A stretch of DNA of 64,000 nt, from the NCBI GenBank assembly GCA_036733345.1, contig DAINAR010000013.1, positions 1-64,000 on the forward strand, given 5' to 3'. The stretch comes from JAFGMQ01 sp036733345. GTDB taxonomy: Bacteria > Desulfobacterota > DSM-4660 > Desulfatiglandales > Desulfatiglandaceae. Within the stretch, counting starts at the first letter, position 1; every line of letters begins with the position of its first letter. The notes below the pieces were generated by a model. It searched no databases and was not told the DNA's origin. It saw nothing but the letters and a program-made list of their open reading frames with translations. Positions 8,610 through 17,850 of this stretch are shown here, in pieces. The translations under genes were made by a program, and so were the position numbers.

Positions 8610-8776
8610 AATATTGATGCACTCGCAAAAAGTCAAATTTCGGACGGGTTTGTAAAAAGCGCCAAGTTCAAGGCGGGCAAATCTCGTGTCACGAGGCGTA
8701 CTTACAGTACGTCGCAGTGGCAACGAGATGAAGCCCAACGCAGAAATTGGACTTTTTACGAAGCCGTCAATATTGA
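8610..8776. mobile_element. MITE-like element with 8-bp target duplication
   Basis: The element spans about 8618-8768, with imperfect terminal inverted repeats: the left end carries CTCGCAAAAAGTC and the right end GACTTTTTACGAAGCCGTC. It is flanked by the direct repeat AATATTGA at 8610-8617 and 8769-8776, consistent with a target-site duplication. It encodes no transposase. A second copy with the same ends lies at 28911-29087. Confidence 0.7.
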
Positions 8777-8914
8777 ATAATACGCAGAAAGACTATTATG
8801 GCAAATTGTAAAATTGCCCTGATTAACATCAAGGCATCATCTGCGGCGCTTATCCGTGAGTTAAGAGTTGAGAATTAAGAGATTATCCGGCACAAATACA
8901 GGCGGATTAACTTT

Positions 8915-9030
8915 GAGTCCGCCAAAAAGACTGGCGGGTAAACTTTGAGCCCTCCAAAGGCGGGAAATCCCTCCAGAGGCGGGTAAACCCTCCAGAGGCC
9001 GGTGAACCCTCCAAAGGCGGGTAAACTTTC
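8915..9030. repeat. Short tandem repeats of GGCGGGTAAAC type
   Basis: Four to five degenerate copies of a CCTCCAGAGGCGGGTAAA-like unit stand in a row downstream of porB. They belong to the dispersed CCGCC/GGCGG palindrome family found at several other intergenic spots in the window. Confidence 0.6.
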
Positions 9031-9079
9031 AGCTACCTGTTACCTGCTTTTGGTATCCATAACCTTCTTGATACCTTAA

Positions 9080-9991
9080 TCAGACGTCGGATACGGGAAT
9101 CTGGGAATAATGATCCCATTTGGCATTAAGCTGATTCTGAATATCCTCTATCTGTGCATCGGTGATGGCCCTGAACCGTCCCTGCGCACGAAAGTAGTCT
9201 TTAACCGGCTTCAGGTTGTTTTTAGCCGCAAGTTTCTGTGAAGCTCCTGTAAGTCTTTTATTATAATATTCAACCTCATACAGCTCATAAATGCCTGTCT
9301 CAACGGCCAGTCTCCCAATCTGAACACCATAGGCCGGGTCAAAGACCCAGCCGGGAGGGCAGGGGATATGGATATGGATGTACTTTACTCCCGGACAGGA
9401 CAGGGCCTTTTTGATCTTGTCGTAGAGATCGAGCGGATATGCCGCAGAGCAGGTTGCAATATATGAAATTCCATGCGCGGCCATGATATAGGGGACGTCC
9501 TTGGCCTGCTGGAGTTTTCCGAGTATCGGCGTGTTGGCCGTAATAGTACCCTTTGGTGTTGTGCCGGAACGCTGAACTCCCGTATTCATATAGCCTTCAT
9601 TATCATAGCAGATATACAGAAGGTTTTCCCCTCTTTCACAGGCCCCTGAGAGTGCTTGGAGACCTATATCGCTTGTTCCGCCGTCGCCGGCCCAGCAGAC
9701 GACATTTGTATCCTCTTTACCGAGGGCCTTGAGTGCGGCAAGAATCCCGGTGCCGGCCGCAGCAGTAGAGGCAAAGGTTACGTTTATACACGGCAGCCTG
9801 GTGGATGCTATTGGAAAAAGTCCCTGAAGTACGGTAAGACAGCTCGGCGGTACAACGAGGATGGTGTTCCTGCCCAGTGCCTTGAGTCCGATCCTGTATG
9901 CAATGCCGAGTGTACACCCTGCACACGCACGTGTGCCCGGATTGACAAATTCATCAACCGGCAAAGACAGTATGATTGTTTTAGAATCCAT
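9080..9991 (-). CDS. porB: 2-oxoacid (pyruvate-type):ferredoxin oxidoreductase beta subunit
   Basis: This 303-residue protein binds thiamine diphosphate and oxidatively decarboxylates a 2-oxoacid, pyruvate by best guess, to an acyl-CoA with ferredoxin as electron acceptor. The N terminus has PGTRACAGCTLG with the CxxC at 23-26 that helps hold a 4Fe-4S cluster. WAGDGGTSDIGLQAL and DNEGYMNTGVQRSG form the thiamine site. It is the last gene of porC-porD-porA-porB, 15 bases after porA. The 3' end is duplicated at 7587-7700. A related substrate (2-oxoisovalerate) cannot be excluded from sequence alone. Confidence 0.88.
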   Translation of the reverse strand: MDSKTIILSLPVDEFVNPGTRACAGCTLGIAYRIGLKALGRNTILVVPPSCLTVLQGLFPIASTRLPCINVTFASTAAAGTGILAALKALGKEDTNVVCWAGDGGTSDIGLQALSGACERGENLLYICYDNEGYMNTGVQRSGTTPKGTITANTPILGKLQQAKDVPYIMAAHGISYIATCSAAYPLDLYDKIKKALSCPGVKYIHIHIPCPPGWVFDPAYGVQIGRLAVETGIYELYEVEYYNKRLTGASQKLAAKNNLKPVKDYFRAQGRFRAITDAQIEDIQNQLNAKWDHYSQIPVSDV

Positions 9992-10006
9992 TAATTCCTC
10001 TAACTG

Positions 10007-11206
10007 TTATATCTTGAGTCCTATCCATCTGGTTCCGGAGTCTTTTCCGTCATGCCTTGTGCAGGAATCCTTCAATGCGTTAAACAGATCTACAGTCTTG
10101 ATTTCTCTCCCGCCAAGGCCGAGGATGTAATTATGTACAAACGGAGGTTTATTGCCCGATTGATTATACAGGGCTGACTTCACTTCGGAACACAACGCTC
10201 CTTCATACCCGTAGCTGAGCGCCTTTTCAAATATAATGACTCCGGTCCTGTTGATCAATGCCTCTGAAATTGCCGATGCAGGGAAGGGTCTGAAAAGGCG
10301 AAGTCCCATAACACCGGCCTTTATGCCTTCATCCCGGAGCATGTCAACAACGTCTCTTAAATGGTAAGAGAGTGAACCAAGGGCCATAGCCACAAAATCC
10401 GCATCATCACACCTGTATGGCTCCAGGAACGGATCACCGCCCCTGCCGAAGATGCCCGTAAACCTTTCGTCAGTCTCTTTTACAACCTGAAACGTCTTGA
10501 GCAAATCCTCCTGGAGGAGGTGTCTTATTTCCATATAGCCATGCGCAAGCTCCCCGTTTCTGTCAGGGCGAACGTCAGGCAATGTCACAGGATTGAGGTT
10601 CGCCGGCATATCCGGATCAAGTGCATAAGCAGGATTGAAGGATGGAAGAAAGCCGTCAACATCCAGCTGGTCGGGTACGGTAAAGGGCATGTAGGTATGA
10701 GAAAGGATATAACCGTCATAGCATACCATGACCGGAATCGACATCTTTTCTGCAATCATATAGGCCTTGATGACAGAATCAATGATCTGCTGATTGTCAT
10801 TTGCATAAATCTGTATCCATCCTGTATCCCTTTGAGATATGGAGTCCTGGTGGTCGTTCCAGACAGTCCAGGGGGCGCCTATTCCCCTGTTTGCAACGCA
10901 CATGACGATCGGTAATCGTGCTCCGGCAGCCCAGTGAATCTGCTCGTGCATGTACAAAAGGCCGTTAGCGCTTGTTGCAGTAAAGGCCCTTGCTCCGGCT
11001 GATGAGGCTGCAATACAGACAGCCAGTGCACTGTGCTCGCTCTCAACAGGGACATATTGTGCATCCATCTGGCCTGATTCAATTAACTCTGACAGCTTTT
11101 CAGTCAAAGGGGTTTGAGGCGTTATGGGGTATGCAGCTATCACCTGGGCCCTGGCTCGCATAACTCCGATAGCAGCTGCAACATTACCTGATTCGATGAT
11201 ATTCAT
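10007..11206 (-). CDS. porA: 2-oxoacid (pyruvate-type):ferredoxin oxidoreductase alpha subunit
   Basis: This 399-residue subunit carries AAYPITPQTPLTEKL, the conserved substrate-side motif of the family, then EHSALAVCIAASSAGARAFT and the C-terminal transketolase-like region (GVMGLRLFRPFP). The ATG at 11206 is chosen over an in-frame one at 11224: it has a GAGGGGAAG ribosome site and avoids overlap with porD, whose stop is at 11211. It pairs with PorB to form the catalytic core. Confidence 0.88.
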   Translation of the reverse strand: MNIIESGNVAAAIGVMRARAQVIAAYPITPQTPLTEKLSELIESGQMDAQYVPVESEHSALAVCIAASSAGARAFTATSANGLLYMHEQIHWAAGARLPIVMCVANRGIGAPWTVWNDHQDSISQRDTGWIQIYANDNQQIIDSVIKAYMIAEKMSIPVMVCYDGYILSHTYMPFTVPDQLDVDGFLPSFNPAYALDPDMPANLNPVTLPDVRPDRNGELAHGYMEIRHLLQEDLLKTFQVVKETDERFTGIFGRGGDPFLEPYRCDDADFVAMALGSLSYHLRDVVDMLRDEGIKAGVMGLRLFRPFPASAISEALINRTGVIIFEKALSYGYEGALCSEVKSALYNQSGNKPPFVHNYILGLGGREIKTVDLFNALKDSCTRHDGKDSGTRWIGLKI

Positions 11207-11210
11207 GCTT

Positions 11211-11516
11211 CTACTTCCCCTCATTTATAAAACTGCTTTCTTCAACCATAACAATTGCACCGGAAGGACATTCCTGCGCACAGATACCGCATCCCTTGCA
11301 GTATTCATAATCAATAGAAGGAGGCACTGTTCTCGATATCGTTCCCTCAGGGCAGAATAGCCAGCAGATAAAACAGGCCGGCTTTCCTTTCTTTGAAGGA
11401 ATGCATTTTTCATGATCCATCACAGGCCTCAGGACCCTCCAGGATCCTGTCCTGCCACCATCCCCCGCTGCCGGTTCACCGTGGGATGAATTCCAGCAAT
11501 ATCCCCGTGTTCCCAT
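11211..11516 (-). CDS. porD: 2-oxoacid:ferredoxin oxidoreductase delta subunit (ferredoxin)
   Basis: This 101-residue two-cluster ferredoxin passes electrons from PorAB to soluble ferredoxin. The second cluster site is textbook (CKGCGICAQECP). The first is stretched: CIPSKKGKPACFICWLFCP has ten residues after the first Cys, as often seen in Por/Vor delta subunits. Its start abuts the porC stop, with an AAGGA site just before the ATG. Confidence 0.88.
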   Translation of the reverse strand: MGTRGYCWNSSHGEPAAGDGGRTGSWRVLRPVMDHEKCIPSKKGKPACFICWLFCPEGTISRTVPPSIDYEYCKGCGICAQECPSGAIVMVEESSFINEGK

Positions 11517-12077
11517 TTATCCTTCCTTTATTACTGTTTTTTCATAGGAAGTCATAAAGGCCCTGGAGTTTTCCTCAGGCCTCTTTCCCTGAAACTCTTC
11601 CTTTATATAGTCATCAAGCATTTTCAAATCGAGAAATCCCATGGCCTTTGCCAGTACTCCAATAATGCCGGCGTTTACCATTCCCCCCAGCCCGGCCTCT
11701 ATGGATATGGCTGTTACATCGGCCGCCGCCACCTTTATCCCTTTGATTTCATATTCATTGGCCGGCTTGGGAGTATTTATGACAATGATTCCGCCCGGCT
11801 TAAGGCCATCAGTTACACCGGCTTCCTCCAGCAGCAGATAATCCATTACAACCACGATATCAGGCCGGTCAATGGGTGAAAGATCATAGATCTTTTCCCT
11901 GGATAACTTCAGAGATGTTATCACCGGGGCACCTCTTCGTTCGGTCCCGAACGTGGGTGCCATCACAACACCCTTGTAACCGGAGTCGAATGTTGCCTTT
12001 GCAACTATCTTGGCGGCTGTTATAGCTCCCTGACCACCTCTGCCATGCCATCTGATATTAATGTCTTCTTTTTTCAT
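11517..12077 (-). CDS. porC: 2-oxoacid:ferredoxin oxidoreductase gamma subunit
   Basis: This 186-residue subunit begins with the family signature IRWHGRGGQGAITAAKIVA and continues MAPTFGTERRGAPVITSLKL. It helps bind CoA and completes the four-subunit enzyme. It is the first gene of the minus-strand por operon; the next gene starts at the adjacent base. Confidence 0.9.
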   Translation of the reverse strand: MKKEDINIRWHGRGGQGAITAAKIVAKATFDSGYKGVVMAPTFGTERRGAPVITSLKLSREKIYDLSPIDRPDIVVVMDYLLLEEAGVTDGLKPGGIIVINTPKPANEYEIKGIKVAAADVTAISIEAGLGGMVNAGIIGVLAKAMGFLDLKMLDDYIKEEFQGKRPEENSRAFMTSYEKTVIKEG

Positions 12078-12167
12078 CTCTAATCCGGCGTAAAATACGA
12101 TTGCTTTATTATCCCTGAATCAGATTACGGTTTCTACCTTTTTTATAATCAAAATCGAATGAATTCC

Positions 12168-13802
12168 TCATTCCTTAACCTGAACCGCCTCCTTTTCAGG
12201 AGGGAAAAACATTTGAAGTTCCTCAAGAATATATTTAAGCCGGTCAACATCATCCTCGCCTATTTTGCCTTCCATTTCAGGCGATCCTGCCTGCTTCTTC
12301 AGGTTTTTTATCTCATTTTCAACATCAATAAACGTATTGAACATCAATGTCTTCATATCAGGCAGGGGCTCAATTTCCTCTGCCCTTTCTGATTCAAATT
12401 CTCTTGGCTTGAATATGAGCTGTTCTTTCCACTTTGGTATGCGTACGATTGTATCAAATCTCTGCTGAATTTTATTGCCCAGGGCTTCACATGCAGACGG
12501 CTCACCGTGGACCAGAAATACTTTTGGGTTAGACTCAAAATGAGACAGCCATTCAACGAGATCAGCCTGATCCGCATGGGCTGAAAAACCGCCAATAGTA
12601 AAGACCTTTGCCTTTACTGCAACATTTTCGCCGAATATTTTAACCTGCTTTGCTCCTTCTACAAGCTGGCGTCCTGTAGTTCCTCTTGCCTGAAATCCGA
12701 TAATAACTATGCTTGCACCTTCCCGCCAGAGATTATGCTTGAGATGATGTTTTATGCGGCCGGCAGTACACATGCCGTTGGCCGAAATTATTATGGCTGA
12801 GCCAGCCCTTTCGTTTATAGCTATGGACTCGGCTGTGGTCGGTGTGAACCTGAGATTTGGTGTGTCAAACGGATCATGACCATTTTCAACAATGGAGAGT
12901 GCTTCTTCATCAAAACACCGTTTGTTTTTCCTGAAGATTTCCGTAGCCTTTATGGCAAGAGGACTGTCCAGGTAAACAGGTATGTCCGGGAGGAGACCCT
13001 GGCGATGGAATTCACTCAAGACATATATGATTTCCTGAGTCCTTTCCACTGCAAATGCAGGTATGATTATTTTTTCTCCCTTAGACACACTGTATTTTAT
13101 GGCACTGAGAAGCTCACCCTTGCTCTCATCAAATGAACGATGTAAACGGTTTCCGTAAGTGGATTCCAGGAATACAAAATCTCCATCAAATACTTCGTGA
13201 GGATCCCGGATAATAAGCTGGTCACTTCTTCCAAGATCTCCTGAAAATACAATCTTTATTGTTTCACTATTTTCTTCAATCCATAGCTCTATGATGCATG
13301 AGCCCAGTATATGCCCGGCATTTCTGAAACGCGCCCTGATGCCCTCGGAAACGGTTATGATCTCATCTCTTGCTATTGGAGAAAATAATTTAAGGCTTGC
13401 TTCGGCATCTTCTGTTATGTACAGGGGCTGAATTTGAGCCCTTGCCTGACGTTTATTTTTTCTTGTCTGCCATTCCGCATCCATTTCCTGTACATGAGCT
13501 GAATCCAGAAGCATGATGCCGCAGAGTTCTATTGTTGGTTTGGATGCCAGTATCTTTCCCTTGAATCCGTCTTTGACCAGTTTCGGAATCCTTCCGCAAT
13601 GATCAATATGGGCATGGGTCAATAAAAGGACTTCAATCTCGGCAGGGTCAAAAAGCCAGTCGGCCCAGTTGCGTCTCTCCATCTGTTTTCCGCCCTGAAA
13701 AAGCCCGCAGTCAACCAGTATCTTGTTTCCTGATGAAGTTTCAACAAGATAGCAGGAACCGGTCACAGACTCAGCTGCTCCTAAACACCTAACCTTTACC
13801 AT
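12168..13802 (-). CDS. Metallo-beta-lactamase/beta-CASP ribonuclease
   Basis: This 544-residue protein has motif 2 (LLTHAHIDHCGRIP, di-zinc site), motif 3 (NAGHILGSC), motif 4 (VFSGDLGR) and beta-CASP motifs A (FLESTYGNR), B (GFSAHADQADL) and C (VFLVHGEP). This is the layout of bacterial and archaeal RNA endo/exonucleases related to CPSF-73. RNA processing or decay in the cytoplasm is the likely role. The last about 60 residues are a helical tail beyond the domain. It lies 90 bases upstream of porC on the same strand and is probably transcribed separately. Confidence 0.88.
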   Translation of the reverse strand: MVKVRCLGAAESVTGSCYLVETSSGNKILVDCGLFQGGKQMERRNWADWLFDPAEIEVLLLTHAHIDHCGRIPKLVKDGFKGKILASKPTIELCGIMLLDSAHVQEMDAEWQTRKNKRQARAQIQPLYITEDAEASLKLFSPIARDEIITVSEGIRARFRNAGHILGSCIIELWIEENSETIKIVFSGDLGRSDQLIIRDPHEVFDGDFVFLESTYGNRLHRSFDESKGELLSAIKYSVSKGEKIIIPAFAVERTQEIIYVLSEFHRQGLLPDIPVYLDSPLAIKATEIFRKNKRCFDEEALSIVENGHDPFDTPNLRFTPTTAESIAINERAGSAIIISANGMCTAGRIKHHLKHNLWREGASIVIIGFQARGTTGRQLVEGAKQVKIFGENVAVKAKVFTIGGFSAHADQADLVEWLSHFESNPKVFLVHGEPSACEALGNKIQQRFDTIVRIPKWKEQLIFKPREFESERAEEIEPLPDMKTLMFNTFIDVENEIKNLKKQAGSPEMEGKIGEDDVDRLKYILEELQMFFPPEKEAVQVKE

Positions 13803-13995
13803 TTTTCCTCCTTTTTTTTAGAGTCCAGCATCTTTGGTCCTGGAAAATTTTAAAGCCTCTATACCCTGTTTATATTCATTATTACATGTGATATAAGAAG
13901 AACCTGCGCTGCGGCGACAAATAAGTAATCTCCGATTACAGAAGGCCTTGTGAACAGTTACATCATACTTCATATATTTTCAAGGAGAAAACTCG

Positions 13996-14289
13996 ATGGG
14001 CAAGATTATGGATATGCTGAGAAGATGGAAGATCAACAGGATGACAGGCAGGGGAGTTGTTCTATTAAAGCTCGGAAAATATGAAAGTGCATTAAAACTG
14101 CTGCTGAAGACAATTGAATTAGATCCGGGAAACCAGATGGCATGGACTGCCAAAGGTTTGACATTCGCGAAACTTCACAGGCATAGGGAAGCAATTCAGG
14201 CTTATAATAAGGCCCTTACCCTTAATCCGTCAGATGAGGAACGCAAGCAGATCAATACACTACTTAAAAGGACCAGAGAACGTGAATAA
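13996..14289 (+). CDS. Small TPR protein
   Basis: This 97-residue protein holds about two tetratricopeptide repeats, seen in GKYESALKLLLKTIELDPGN and KLHRHREAIQAYNKALTLNP. An AAGGAG site precedes the ATG. No signal peptide is seen, so a cytoplasmic protein-interaction role is likely. Its partner is unknown. Confidence 0.82.
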   Translation: MGKIMDMLRRWKINRMTGRGVVLLKLGKYESALKLLLKTIELDPGNQMAWTAKGLTFAKLHRHREAIQAYNKALTLNPSDEERKQINTLLKRTRERE

Positions 14290-14865
14290 CAGCAATGGCA
14301 TGCCTTGTTTTTTTAGATAGAGATCTCTCTATTTCATATTGTTTACAAATTTAAAGAATTAAGCTGTTATATCACAGGAGGAAGATGGGAAAATAAGGCA
14401 CAGATTGCCTGGCCTGATGGAACAATTGTATTGAAAAATAAATAAAACTTGATTTAAATTTTGTATTAATATAGAATAAAAAAAGATTTTAAAATGTAGA
14501 GATAAAATAATGTTTAGTTAGTAATAATAAGAAGCAGTTGTTGAGAATTATATATAAATCTTTTCCGATAAATACTTCCAGCAGGCTTAAGAATATTTTC
14601 AGGAATAGATACACAGAACCAATAATAAAATTAAACATAAAGTCCTGTTGGCTTTTATGATCTGCTGATTATGTAGAAGATATTTTAATTCACACACCAG
14701 CAAGCCCGCTATCAGTCAATCCTTTTAAAAGAGATGGCTTTTATCTTCGGAATGGAACTCAATCCCTATTTTTAACAGTGCCTGCCCTGGGCAGGCGTCG
14801 CATTATTGATCTCATCAACATGAATTATTTTTATAACAATCATATACGATACAGGAGGCAGAGCA
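14290..14865. other. AT-rich intergenic region with a GC-rich hairpin
   Basis: Most of the 576 bases are AT-rich and hold no gene with a start. A 42-residue open stretch ending at about 14444 (GGRWENKAQIAWPDGTIVLK) looks protein-like but has no initiator. At 14780-14796 the palindrome GCCTGCCCTGGGCAGGC lies 70 bases before the small ORF and helicase, within a probable leader. Confidence 0.4.
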
Positions 14866-15012
14866 ATGAGAGAGGATAATGATAAGGAGCCTTTGGCTGA
14901 AAAGGTCCTCTCCATGTGCTCCAAATACAGGATACTGCTTGACCATGAGATTTTTTATGACAGGCCCTGCATACTTGTTTTCAACAGAGAGGAGATAGAT
15001 ACCTACAGGTAA
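14866..15012 (+). CDS. 48-residue protein coupled to the DEAD-box helicase
   Basis: ATG at 14866 has a strong AGGAGG site; the frame ends TAA at 15010-15012, two bases before the helicase ATG. The peptide begins MREDNDKEPLAEKVLSMCSK and contains two Cys. I do not recognise a family. The spacing implies translational coupling, which matters because the helicase itself has only a weak ribosome site. It may be a leader peptide that sets helicase translation or a small partner protein. Confidence 0.6.
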   Translation: MREDNDKEPLAEKVLSMCSKYRILLDHEIFYDRPCILVFNREEIDTYR

Positions 15013-15014
15013 TT

Positions 15015-16430
15015 ATGGAATTTTCAGAATTTAGTTTAGATCAGGATATCATCAGGGGAATCTCTGAGGCAGGTTTTAAGGAATGCCTGCCTGTTCAGGA
15101 GAAGACCTTTTATCACACATTGAAGGGCGAGGACGTCTGCGTACAGTCACAGACAGGGAGCGGAAAGACAGCTGCATTCCTTGTCTCCATATTTCAGGCG
15201 CTGGCCGGCAGGAAGCGCAACAGGAAATGCCTTATAATAGCGCCGACAAGGGAACTGGCTGTTCAGATAGAGGAAGAGGCCAGACTGCTGGGCCGTTTTC
15301 TAAATCTCAAAATAGGCTGTTTTTACGGCGGGGTTGGGTACCGAAAACAGGAGAAGCTCCTTGAGAAGGGCGGTATCGACATAATAATAGGCACACCGGG
15401 GCGGCTCATTGACTTCGGGAAGCAGGATAAGATCAGGTTCAGTGAAATCGAGATACTTGTCATAGACGAGGCAGACCGTCTATTTGATATGGGGTTTCTG
15501 CCCGATATCAGGTGGATGCTTAAACGGATGCCTAAATACAGCGAGCGGCAAACCATGCTTTTCAGCGCGACCCTGAGCAGCCGCACCCGTCAGATCGCCT
15601 GGGAGCACATGAATGAACCTTTTGAGATCATATTGAATCCCGACAGGGTAACGGTTGATACGATCTCCCAGGTGATCTATCACGTGGAGAGCACGGAAAA
15701 GATGTCACTGCTGCTTGGAATCCTCAAAACAAGTGAAAAGGGAAATGCCCTTATATTTACAAACACCAAGAATGCCGCTTTCATGGTGGCAAACCGTCTT
15801 GAACATAACGGGTACAGAACGAAATACCTTATCGGCGACCTTCCCCAGAACAAGAGACAGGAAAATGTTGAAGACTTTAAATCAGGCCGGCTTCAATATC
15901 TTGTGGCAACCGATGTCGCCGCAAGGGGCCTTCACATCGACAATCTCGATCTTGTAGTCAACTATGACCTCCCTGAGAACCCGGAGAATTATGTCCACAG
16001 GATCGGCCGCACAGGCCGCACAGGAAAGTCAGGCAGGGCCGTAACCCTTGCGTGCGAAGAATTTGTTTTGGGGCTTGAGCCCCTGGAGGCTTTTATAGAC
16101 ATGAAGATTCCTGTTGTCTGGGCCGAGGAGGCATTTTTGGAAAACGATGCAAGCGAGGGGATGCACTTCAGCCTTCATAGTCGGAGGAATGACAGGCAGC
16201 CCGTGAGACCTCGACCAAAGGCCGGGCATAAAGGAAGGGTGCTGACCGGCGGCAGATCCCCGCGGAAAAAGGCGCCTGTCAGGACTGAACGAAAAAGAAG
16301 TGATGCCCGGAAGGAAGAGACAATAAGGATAAATCCGGGCATTTCTGATTCAGATCGTCTGGCATATTACAGCCGGAAATACGGAGAAAATTTCAAGGTG
16401 GTCAACCATCAAAAAGGGGGAAATTTATGA
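15015..16430 (+). CDS. DEAD-box ATP-dependent RNA helicase
   Basis: All core motifs are present in order: Q motif (GFKECLPVQEKTF), SQTGSGKTAAF, PTRELAVQI, GTPGRL, VIDEADRLFD, SAT, IFTNTK, ATDVAARGLH and HRIGRTGR. The 471-residue length and a basic tail after residue about 385 (RPRPKAGHKGRVL) match RhlB/RhlE-like helicases that bind structured RNA through the tail. It unwinds RNA in ribosome assembly or decay. The start follows the 48-codon ORF by two bases. Confidence 0.9.
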   Translation: MEFSEFSLDQDIIRGISEAGFKECLPVQEKTFYHTLKGEDVCVQSQTGSGKTAAFLVSIFQALAGRKRNRKCLIIAPTRELAVQIEEEARLLGRFLNLKIGCFYGGVGYRKQEKLLEKGGIDIIIGTPGRLIDFGKQDKIRFSEIEILVIDEADRLFDMGFLPDIRWMLKRMPKYSERQTMLFSATLSSRTRQIAWEHMNEPFEIILNPDRVTVDTISQVIYHVESTEKMSLLLGILKTSEKGNALIFTNTKNAAFMVANRLEHNGYRTKYLIGDLPQNKRQENVEDFKSGRLQYLVATDVAARGLHIDNLDLVVNYDLPENPENYVHRIGRTGRTGKSGRAVTLACEEFVLGLEPLEAFIDMKIPVVWAEEAFLENDASEGMHFSLHSRRNDRQPVRPRPKAGHKGRVLTGGRSPRKKAPVRTERKRSDARKEETIRINPGISDSDRLAYYSRKYGENFKVVNHQKGGNL

Positions 16431-16501
16431 AGATATTATTTATCCTCTCAAATTCTCCTTACCATGAGAACCCCGAGTTTGTTTCCAAAGGTCCTGGTTG
16501 A
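16427..16501 (+). CDS. Truncated small ORF overlapping helicase stop
   Basis: An ATGA overlap joins the helicase stop to a new frame with a strong GGGGGAA site. It encodes only 24 residues (MKILFILSNSPYHENPEFVS) before TGA. The start resembles DsrE/F-like sulfur-relay proteins, but the rest is missing. Probably the stub of a gene deleted downstream. Confidence 0.35.
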   Translation: MKILFILSNSPYHENPEFVSKGPG

Positions 16502-16660
16502 GAGATTTGAATCGAGTAAGGCATCCATTATATCCTGTGCCACAGGATCCCCATTGTCGACAATGCCTCTTGACAGCATGCTTATGGTTTGCAGCGGATG
16601 CTGAATTGATATTGTCAATTTGCCGCCTGGTTTATCAATAGTGTCTATGGAATTCTTTAA
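16448..16660 (-). pseudogene. Start-less coding remnant after serC
   Basis: On the minus strand an open frame runs from inside the serC end region to TGA at 16450-16448, reading DKPGGKLTISIQHPLQTISM and then GIVDNGDPVAQDIMDALLDS. The composition looks like real protein, but there is no plausible start outside serC and it overlaps the plus-strand stub at 16427-16501. I do not recognise the family. Treat it as a probable remnant. Confidence 0.3.
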
Positions 16661-16662
16661 AA

Positions 16663-17748
16663 TTAACCGTTCTTCTTTTGAAAATCATCCATGAATTCAA
16701 CCAGAGAACCTACTGCCTTAATATCAACTGCATTATAAATTGATGCACGGCAGCCGCCTACTGAACGATGCCCTTTAAGCCCTCCGAGACCTGATTTAGC
16801 GGCCTCAGCAACAAATAGTTTTTCCAGATCTTCATTCGGAAGCCTGAAGGTAACATTCATAAGAGATCGGCTGTTCTTTGCAGCAGTGCCCTTATAAAAA
16901 CCGGATTTATCTATGAAATCATAAATGAGAGACCCTTTTTCCTTATTGATCTGTCCCATCTTTTCCAGCCCGCCGATAGTTTCTTCTATCCATTTTAGCA
17001 CAAGATTTATTGTATAAATGCTGAAGCAGGCAGGGGTATTATACATGGAACCTTCTTCCGTATATGTTGAATATTTCAGCATGGTAGGCAGACCTGCAGG
17101 GACCCTGTCCAGCATATCCTTACGGATGATTACAAGGGCCGTTCCCGAAGGACCTATGTTTTTCTGTGCGCCGGCATAAATCATCCCAAAAGGAGAGGCA
17201 TCAAATGGCCGGCTCATAATATCTGATGACATATCGCATATTAGAGGAACATCGCCGGTTTGAGGAAATTTGTCCCACTGTGTGCCTTTGATCGTATTGT
17301 TGGAGGTAAAATGCACATAGGCTGCATTGCCATCGACCTTTATCTCTCCCGGTATATAGGAAAATCCCTGATCCTCTGAAGAAGCGATTACCCTAACATC
17401 TTTACCCTGAATCTTTGCTTCTTTGATTGCCTTTGTGGACCATGTCCCTGTATTAATATAGTCAACAGGCTTTCCATCGATAGAAAAATTCATAGGTATC
17501 ATGCAGAACTGCATGCTTGCTCCACCCTGGACAAATACAACATCAAATCCATCCCCAAGGCTCAATAGCCTCTTGGTCCTTTCAACCGCTTCATTTATTA
17601 CATCTTCGAACCACTTGGAACGATGGCTGACTTCAAGTATGGACATGCCTGAGCCATTAAAATCAAGAAGTTCCGCCTGTATTTCCTCTAATACAGGCAG
17701 CGGCAATGCTGCCGGACCCGCGTTAAAGTTGTAAATCCTTTTCCCCAT
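16663..17748 (-). CDS. serC: Phosphoserine aminotransferase
   Basis: This 361-residue PLP enzyme converts 3-phosphohydroxypyruvate to phosphoserine in serine synthesis. It begins YNFNAGPAALPLPVLEEIQ, contains SHRSKWF and FVQGGASMQF, and has the PLP lysine in AGAQKNIGPSG. KGHRSVGGCRASIYNA near the end is the family C-terminal signature. ATG at 17748 is preferred over TTG at 17754 because it lies ten bases after GGAGG. No other serine-pathway gene is adjacent. Confidence 0.95.
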   Translation of the reverse strand: MGKRIYNFNAGPAALPLPVLEEIQAELLDFNGSGMSILEVSHRSKWFEDVINEAVERTKRLLSLGDGFDVVFVQGGASMQFCMIPMNFSIDGKPVDYINTGTWSTKAIKEAKIQGKDVRVIASSEDQGFSYIPGEIKVDGNAAYVHFTSNNTIKGTQWDKFPQTGDVPLICDMSSDIMSRPFDASPFGMIYAGAQKNIGPSGTALVIIRKDMLDRVPAGLPTMLKYSTYTEEGSMYNTPACFSIYTINLVLKWIEETIGGLEKMGQINKEKGSLIYDFIDKSGFYKGTAAKNSRSLMNVTFRLPNEDLEKLFVAEAAKSGLGGLKGHRSVGGCRASIYNAVDIKAVGSLVEFMDDFQKKNG

Positions 17749-17850
17749 AATCAAGTTTCCTCCAAGTTAAATTTTGGTCACTTTGTTATTCGCCGGAAGT
17801 CAACTGCATCAATGTCTGAACTACAAATTGGATGCTTTTTTGGCCTGAAA

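Noticed and set aside
8463..8738. Minus-strand frame of 91 codons over the yefM start
   Set aside because: Its upstream part is MITE sequence and it covers the yefM promoter and operators; no ribosome site.
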